From assembly GCF_026151205.1 (NCBI RefSeq), contig NC_087077.1, forward strand, positions 5,728,483-5,792,482: a stretch of 64,000 bases of DNA. The letters are read 5' to 3'. Numbering within the stretch: the stretch's first letter is position 1; every line of letters begins with the position of its first letter. Both the position numbers and the translations under genes were made by a program. The notes under the pieces are model-generated. The model was not told the DNA's origin and did no database searches. It worked only from the letters and a program-made list of their open reading frames with translations. This document shows, one piece after another, positions 57,386 to 64,000 of the stretch. This DNA comes from Bolinopsis microptera. Lineage: Eukaryota; Ctenophora; Tentaculata; Lobata; Bolinopsidae.

Positions 57386-58910
57386 AGTGTCTTAATGAAG
57401 CTATATTTGCGAACTTTAAGCTACATTTGCGAACTTTAAGACTCCTTTATAATGTCCTAATTACAATTTTCTTAATAATAGCACATTCTGACGATTAAAA
57501 AATACTCCACTGAACGTAATAAAGAATGGATCCTAGTAAGACTGTAAAATATTAGTTAAACGTCTAAAATATTAGTTAAACGTCTTAATCAATGAATCCA
57601 TAAGATTTACGGTGAAAATTAATGTCCAAGTGATGATATATAATAATACTTTGGCTAAGAATTTTAAATTCACAGTTTGTATATTTTTGTATGGTTTACC
57701 TTGCATTTGTTCCTTTTCTTTCGATAGTTAATCCGTTTTTTAAAGGATCTCGATTTTGTAAGAGTAGCATTTTCTAGTTGTTCTCATATTGGTCTCTTCG
57801 AACTTTGTAAATCTGGTGATAATATGGTATTATAAGAAACGCAAAAATATACTCAATATTTTTCTAAAAAATGTCTGACGTTCATGTTCACCTCGAATTT
57901 CACCTCTGTTATTGACTTTATCGGACTGGAACGGTGCCCAATTACCCTTTAAGATCTTGCTATCATCTAAGAATGGCTAAAATATGACAGTCAGGTTTTT
58001 ATTCTATTTTATCTCTAAAATGAACCAGATTTGTTAACGGATCCAGTAGAGAAAAAAAACTTTATCTAAGGAATTTAGAATTTTTCTCGTTTTCATTAAG
58101 CCTATTGCATGTTCTTCACAGGGAGGTAAAAGTGTTGCATTATAAGCATTTCTCTGTTCATATTGAGATGGTTGCTTCGTACATCATTAACTCATCTTTT
58201 CGTCACATGATTACAGTAGACACAGGATCTGTCGACTGTCTTTTGCCGAGTTTATTATCAGATCATGGTATAGTATGTCAGAAAATTCACACAAACAATA
58301 GTCTAGCATATTTCCACTACTATCTTGTATGTTTAGTCCTTTTTGAACAGGAAATAAACTCTTTGGACATGTCGTCCTGATTTATCTTAATCTATGCTGC
58401 TGCACTGTCAACAATGGCCTGGCTATGTGTCACAATCTACTGGCGACATAGAATTACTCCTTTTCCGTCATCTAAAAGGGAATACAAAGCATTTATTTAT
58501 CAAGTAAACCTCAAATAACCTAAAAGCACTCGACTATAATTGCGGTTTTATTAAAACGTTTAGTTTGCATCATCGGTGTCAGTGTTATTCAGCATTTCCC
58601 TACTGTGCATTCCCTCGACATTGTGGTTTATAATATTAGCCGATAATATACCAATTTTATTATTGTGTTTTTTTGTTGAAAGCTTTACTTTGCAATCTGT
58701 CGAACTGATCTAAATTTTGCAAGTCCTATGGGGAAAATTTAGACAGAGAAGACGGAGTTTGGCTGACAAGAACGTTCGAGTAAAGCAATACGTCATATGA
58801 TAATGCTTTGTTCGAACGTAAATTACAATTTCTTTGAATTATCTGTACTTGGGATATTTTTGCAGCGTTTTTATATCTTTTATATCCTTATCAGGAAAGA
58901 AATCAACATA

Positions 58911-60203
58911 ATGACAAAGATAACACTACTCCTGATAACATTGTCATTGTTGGTTGTCAGTGGTTTTGCTACTGACTCCAAAGAGAATATAGAACCTACT
59001 ACCACACCTACTATTTCATACAATGAAACTCATCCTCCATCTAATAACACTACTGTCGTAAAGAGTCCTAATCCATTAACCTTGAATGACCTACAAAGTT
59101 CAGGCACCTTTTTGCTTCTTATGTCTCTTATCTTCGTTCTTGTCAATGGGTTTCTTGTGGGAATAGTGGTAAAGAACTGGGAACGGATCAGTGACTCAGT
59201 CTACTACAATTCCACTCTTCTCTGCATGCTGCTGACAAGTTCTGACTTTGCTCTTTCTCTGCTCTTAGGACTACCAATCGGTATCCGACTAACTTTTGAG
59301 AAGCAGCTCCGGGAAAACAAGTTCTTGGTGTACTACACCGAGGATATTGGGTATCTGCTTTTTGAGTATCTGTACATTCTTCGAGTGATCGTAGTTGCTG
59401 TTATATCTGCAGAAAGATGCTTGCACATCCTTCGTCCTTTCAAGTACATGATGATAGCCACCAAGGGCAGAGTTAAAATCGTCTGCTGGATCATAGTCAT
59501 CCTGCCCCTTCTAAGAATCGCCCCTGTGATATATGCCCTAAGTGCAGATGATACATACGTACATTGCACCTACTACTCTGACGACGGTAAAGACTCAGGC
59601 TACCACACTCCTTTGACCTGCATGCTCGATATGCGTGCTGATAAGCTTCCTGGTTTCGAAATAGCTGATATCGCCATCATGTGTTCCTTGATCGGTATTA
59701 GCTGGTTAACCATACTGGTTTCTAATATCTTCATCCTGGTGGTGATCTTTGACAAAGCCTTCGACGGATACATTACTCGTCAGTACAGAGTTGATATGAA
59801 TCTAAAGTTAATGAAGTGTAGTGTTGTTGTGCTACTTATCTCTTCATCATTTGCCCTCACCAACTTCCCCTATGCTTACGCCTGGACTGCCCACATCTTT
59901 GGCAAGGATAAGAACTACAGACAGCATTTCTACCTCATTCTCCTTGCTTTCCTGTCCCTCTTCTTCCACCCCTGGTTCTACTGTTTGAGGATGAAGAATA
60001 TCCGAGATCTGGTCACCGGATTCAAGCAAAGGGTTCATAGTTTTAAGACGAATTCAAGGGCATCAACTACAAGCATCATGGTCATGAGTACTGTACGCAG
60101 GAGTACCTCAATGCCACAGACCACTAAAGAATATACCCGTGTTGGGTCCAAGGACCTTGTAGGACCAACTGCCAAGGTACCTATAAAGGAGTCATCCGCT
60201 TGA
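58911..60203 (+). CDS. Class A-like 7TM receptor, tandem copy 1
   Basis: Start taken at ATG 58911 because it opens a clean signal peptide (MTKITLLLITLSLLVVSGFA), giving 430 residues; an in-frame ATG at 58797 adds 38 residues. The N-terminus is threonine-rich with N-glycosylation sites (NET, NNT). TM1 is FLLLMSLIFVLVNGFLVG. TM3 ends SAERC in the DRY position. TM4 (IVCWIIVILPLLRIAPVIY), TM5 (ISWLTILVSNIFILVVIF) and TM6 (VVVLLISSSFALTNFPYAY) follow. TM7 ends FFHPWFYCLR in place of NPxxY. The tail is Ser/Thr rich. Ligand unknown. It is intronless and paralogous to the gene at 62546. Confidence 0.82.
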   Translation: MTKITLLLITLSLLVVSGFATDSKENIEPTTTPTISYNETHPPSNNTTVVKSPNPLTLNDLQSSGTFLLLMSLIFVLVNGFLVGIVVKNWERISDSVYYNSTLLCMLLTSSDFALSLLLGLPIGIRLTFEKQLRENKFLVYYTEDIGYLLFEYLYILRVIVVAVISAERCLHILRPFKYMMIATKGRVKIVCWIIVILPLLRIAPVIYALSADDTYVHCTYYSDDGKDSGYHTPLTCMLDMRADKLPGFEIADIAIMCSLIGISWLTILVSNIFILVVIFDKAFDGYITRQYRVDMNLKLMKCSVVVLLISSSFALTNFPYAYAWTAHIFGKDKNYRQHFYLILLAFLSLFFHPWFYCLRMKNIRDLVTGFKQRVHSFKTNSRASTTSIMVMSTVRRSTSMPQTTKEYTRVGSKDLVGPTAKVPIKESSA

Positions 60204-62545
60204 ACTATCACAGACCAGTGCTAATTATATCGCCATAATCTACCATCGGAATGATCAACGTATACTCAGAGAAGTATACTAACATCCCCCAAGACCGTTA
60301 GTATACATTGGCTAACTGCGATCGCTTGACCAGTAAAGACAAATAGCGCACGTGAGATATTTACCATGGACACTTCGGCTCAAGCCTTTTCAACTAGAAC
60401 CTATGAACTAATAGACATTAGACAATATGGAAGTAGCCGTTACATCCTCTGTGCAAAAGTACCAAGATAAAAGATACCACAATAAAAGAGAAAAAGGAAT
60501 CTAGGTAATAGTATCGGACTAAGATTCAACTGATAAGCAGATGATGACCTAGAAGGGTGTTCACAAGAATTGCGTTTTCATTTTCAGAAACTTCACAATT
60601 TTTTGAAGTTTATATGATGTCCTAATTACGCGAAGATAATTGCGACGGTACGGGAAATGAGAATAACGAACTAACGCATTTTATTTTATCTGAAAATCGA
60701 AACGTGAAAGACTTTTTCAAAGCTTGTATAATGTATATTGGATATTTTTGAAGAATTTTCTATTTCATAAGTCGTGTTGCACTGAGCCTTCTGGCCTAGT
60801 TTTTCAACGAATTATTGTAAAATTATATAAGATTTAGAAGATATCTTATTCATTACTTCTTGAAAGGGTAAAATAATTATTGTGAGTTGTTGGATGATTA
60901 AAATTGATTTCATGACTGTCAAAATCTGGTATGAGATAATTGTGATATAACTAATAATTTAGTATTACCATTCCCACTCAATCTCAGACGAGGTAACTCA
61001 CCCTAGAACCCACAAAAAGGATTACCAATCAGAAATTTAAAGTGTAAAACTCTCAAGTTTTCAGCAGACGTCCCCCAACTCAGGTGCCCTCAGATTTTAC
61101 CTGATAGACCCACTTTAAAGAACTACCGACAATTCAAATAGTTCAGTTAGAACTAATTAGTGCACATGTCAACATGTTAACGTCACTACAAGGTATGTAC
61201 AGGGTACAGCACAATGTGACAACACCAAACTTTTGGCTTTTGGGAATTTGAAGTTTAATTTAAGAAAGATTTTATGTTATCTTGTTTAGTTACCTTCCTT
61301 CCTTTCAAACCGTCTCCATTTTGTGTCTGCTTATTTTCCAATCACAATTTCCTAATCAATTTACAACATACAATATAAATTGATCCTATAAATAATAGAA
61401 TCTCTTCATAACAATAATTATAGCAAGATCGAATTATAACATGGCGACCTGTTCCCCAAATTTTTATTAGGAACTCAAATTGTATAAGAATTGATTAAAT
61501 CTTAAAGTCATTACTTTAGACTCTAGAGGTTGTGCTAAAAGACCCCTGCAAAGTAACTCTGGCTTTCATACACGCCTCAGTCAAATAATATAAAATGAAT
61601 GATAGCCTATATTTATAACTTATAAATCAAGAGGCTTGCATATAATGAACATATTGACACGGGTGCAGAGTTGAGTCTGTACGGAACCTAGTAGTTTCGT
61701 AACGTAACATAATCAGGGTTGGTGTCACAACTCCCAAATGATCGTGATCATAATTTCACTTTAAACAGTTGCCCTGACCTCTGGAGTTGTTATTTGTACA
61801 GTCAGCTATCACCGTTATTTTATCTGAGACTTGTGTTAGTGAGCGCTAGAGCCTTATCTACAAGTACACTGACTTGTTATCAGAATTTATGAACTTTTAT
61901 ATGATCCCATTCTTTTAACCCTATCTTTCAATCAAATCTATCACCGTACAGAATAAGATCCATCCTAGGATCCTTTATGATTATCCCACTTTAGTCATAC
62001 GCATCCTTTGTAATCAGTAACCTGCTAACACTGCCAAACAAGCTCTTGTTGAAGAATTCTTTATTTTGATGCTTGATTTTATTTGAGGAGGGCCAAGATA
62101 ATTAAATAGCTCATAGCCATTAATATTCTTTAAAGAGCATGGTCTCTGGGTCTCATCTTGCAAGATGCGAAAGCAATAGTTTTGGAGTGAAAATTCTAGA
62201 TCATTGCAACAGAGTGCGTCATCATCAACAATTGCCCAAACAATAGAACAATATTAGCTCAATGCTATTTCATTAATCAAGCAGCATTCAATAACGATAG
62301 TTAGTTTGGTATCACGGGTTGGTCTTCGCCGATGGCGTGCGAAATCGATGACCACTGACCAGGCAATTTCGTTTTTGATTTCGTTTGACGTATTTTCCAT
62401 CTGAATTTTTGATCGATTCAGAACAAGCAACACATCTTATTACATCAGGTGTAATATTTCATCACTTTAAATAAAAATTGACATTTATATTTTCACCAGG
62501 AAGGGATCGGTTTTAGTTCCACTCAAAGATTTCAATTTCTGCTAG
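60204..62545. other. Intergenic DNA between the tandem receptors
   Basis: AT-rich, no frame or array of note. It probably contains the 3' end of copy 1 and the promoter of copy 2; no specific element was recognised. Confidence 0.45.
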
Positions 62546-63832
62546 ATGCAAAAGTTAAAACAAACCCACCTGATGCTGATCATGTTGCTGTTCATGGTAC
62601 GCTCCTCCATTTCCAGCACTACCGGGGATAGAAAAACGATAACTCCTTTAATGACACTTCCAGTAACTTCTAACATTGAAAATACTACTCCAGTGCTGGA
62701 CCTCCCTGATCCTATAACCCTGGCTGACTTACACTGCTCCGGTTTGTTTTTACTTCCGGTGTCTGTTATCTTCGTTCTTGTCAATGGGTTTCTTGTGGGA
62801 ATAGTGGTAAAGAACTGGGAACGGATCAGTGACTCAGTCTACTACAATTCCACTCTTCTCTGCATGCTGCTGACAAGTTCTGACTTTGCTCTTTCTCTGC
62901 TCCTGGGACTACCAATCGGTATCCGACTAACTTTTGAGAAGCAACTCCGGGAAAACAAGTTCTTGGTGTATTACACCGAAGATATTGCGTATCTACTTTT
63001 TGAGTATCTGTACATTCTTAGAGTGATAGTAGTTGCTGTGATATCTGCAGAAAGATGCTTGCACATCCTTCGTCCTTTGAAGTACATGATGATAGCCACC
63101 AAGGGCAGAGTTAAAATCGTCTGTTGGATCATAGTCATCCTACCTCTACTAAGAATCGCCCCTGTGATATATGTTCTACGAACATCAACGGAAAACATCG
63201 TGCATTGTAGTTACTACAATGACGTTGTTATAGATTCAGATTCAGCTGATGAACAGTACTATACCCCTCTGACCTGCATGGTAGACTTCATGCCAAGTGC
63301 CAAGCTCCCTGGATTTAATACAGCTTACATTTCCATCATGGGTGCCCTCATTGGGGTCTCCTGGGTTATCATACTGGTTTCTAACATATTCATCTTAGTG
63401 ATAGTCTTTGACAAGTCCTTCGTAGGGTACTTCACACGCCAGCACAGACTTGAGGTGAATCTAAAGCTTTTAAAGAACAGCATCGTTGTCTTACTCATCG
63501 CATCAACCTTCGCCTTAACCAACTTCCCCTTTGCTTACGCCTGGACTAATCATCTCTTTGGCAAGGATAAGAACTACAGACAACATCTCTACCTCATTCT
63601 CCTCACCTTCATGTCCCTCTTTTTTCACCCGTGGCTTTATTGTTTGAGGATGAGGAATATCCAAGACCTAGTTACTGGATTTGGGAATCGGGTTCGGAGC
63701 CTGATATCGACATCTAAAAGCTCAAGGAAAAGTCCCATATTAGACCAAAAGACCCTGACCATGAGCCCTGTTCTCACAAAATCACCACTGCATTACAGAT
63801 ACATGGACACCAAGAAGGCTAGAAGAAACTAA
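62546..63832 (+). CDS. Class A-like 7TM receptor, tandem copy 2
   Basis: ATG 62546 opens a signal peptide (MLIMLLFMVRSSISS core) and a 428-residue receptor with the same plan as copy 1. TM1 to TM4 (LIFVLV-like VIFVLVNGFLVGIVVKNW to LLRIAPVIY) differ from copy 1 by only a few residues over about 140. The ectodomain, the TM4-TM5 loop and the C-terminal tail differ strongly. SAERC replaces DRY and FFHPWLYCLR replaces NPxxY. It is intronless. Adjacent same-strand copies point to a local receptor cluster, which may continue beyond the window. Confidence 0.82.
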   Translation: MQKLKQTHLMLIMLLFMVRSSISSTTGDRKTITPLMTLPVTSNIENTTPVLDLPDPITLADLHCSGLFLLPVSVIFVLVNGFLVGIVVKNWERISDSVYYNSTLLCMLLTSSDFALSLLLGLPIGIRLTFEKQLRENKFLVYYTEDIAYLLFEYLYILRVIVVAVISAERCLHILRPLKYMMIATKGRVKIVCWIIVILPLLRIAPVIYVLRTSTENIVHCSYYNDVVIDSDSADEQYYTPLTCMVDFMPSAKLPGFNTAYISIMGALIGVSWVIILVSNIFILVIVFDKSFVGYFTRQHRLEVNLKLLKNSIVVLLIASTFALTNFPFAYAWTNHLFGKDKNYRQHLYLILLTFMSLFFHPWLYCLRMRNIQDLVTGFGNRVRSLISTSKSSRKSPILDQKTLTMSPVLTKSPLHYRYMDTKKARRN

Positions 63833-64000
63833 CCTGTTGTTTGTCGCCTGGTTGGAATTTATCTCTCTTAAGAAGTGGAAGAGACAATATATAAAAATGG
63901 GCTTTTTCTTGATATATTTATGAAACAATCCTCTGCTTTGTTTTGACTCCTATTTCTGTAGTTCAATTTAGGGTATTTGATACTATAAAAAGAGATCGGA
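63833..64000. other. 3' flank of receptor copy 2
   Basis: Short AT-rich tail; no further feature was seen before the window ends. Confidence 0.4.

Larger units (their letters stand above)
53761..58910. other. Long stretch without a supported gene
   Basis: Holds a ~12-bp tandem (54690-54795), an 11-bp tandem (56945-57385), small duplicates (GCGAACTTTAAGCTA near 57395-57440; AAATATTAGTTAAACGTCT near 57547-57585), and AT-rich DNA with TATCGA-type words at 55120-55170 and 55755-55845. The latter ends in AAAGTGCAGACCCT, reminiscent of a transposon end. No DCST exons were recognised. Confidence 0.5.

Overview
The window is eukaryotic and animal. It has GT-AG introns inside recognisable genes, an intraflagellar-transport gene (IFT80), 7TM receptors, a DC-STAMP-like membrane protein, a synaptic-vesicle-type MFS transporter, CR1/L2- and I-type LINEs and many satellites. 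The transposon-like gene near 38.7-41.9 kb and the LDLa relaxin-type receptor would suit a non-bilaterian such as a cnidarian. That placement is inference; the sequence alone does not fix the species.

Layout. 0-17.7 kb is almost all repeats. A segment carrying remnants of a SWIM zinc-finger (MULE-like) gene occurs twice. Copy A lies at about 293-1990. Copy B is spread over about 8010-17660 because two large insertions split it. The first insertion is a 2.35-copy tandem of a 531-bp unit. The second is a 6.67-kb block flanked by an exact 8-bp duplication; it carries a ~174-bp satellite in both orientations and a large polypurine/polypyrimidine palindrome. Copy A keeps the empty site of both. 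A ~65-bp minisatellite (3.6-7.74 kb), itself hit by a 5'-truncated RNase H-bearing LINE, lies between the two copies.

17.7-23.1 kb is gene-poor. 23.1-27.7 kb holds seven exons of IFT80 on the + strand, with two compensating frame breaks in the first and loss of similarity in the last, just before a GGGTCA hexamer array (27.97-28.41 kb). 28.4-33.3 kb has unrecognised ORFs, an insertion-like segment, one orphan terminal exon and simple repeats. 33.34-35.04 kb (- strand) is a frame-broken LDLa-containing relaxin-receptor-like GPCR.

36.8-38.5 kb is one CR1-like LINE fragment with a second L2-like fragment nested in it. 38.7-41.9 kb is a multi-exon transposon-derived gene. 42.45-48.3 kb (- strand) is a nearly complete CR1/L2-type retrotransposon. 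Its ORF1 joins a PHD-like finger, an AlkB-type 2OG-Fe(II) oxygenase and an SGNH esterase with all key residues present, and its ORF2 is an endonuclease/reverse transcriptase whose PHD finger is split by a 202-bp insertion. 49.15-49.84 kb is a fold-back element. 50.2-52.0 kb is an intronless SV2/SVOP-type transporter. 52.5-53.76 kb holds the first three exons of a DCST-like gene. 58.9-63.8 kb carries two tandem paralogous 7TM receptors that share a block of almost identical sequence.

No operon logic applies. The window reads as a few host genes in a sea of mobile and satellite DNA, with insertions inside insertions whose order can be read from target-site duplications.
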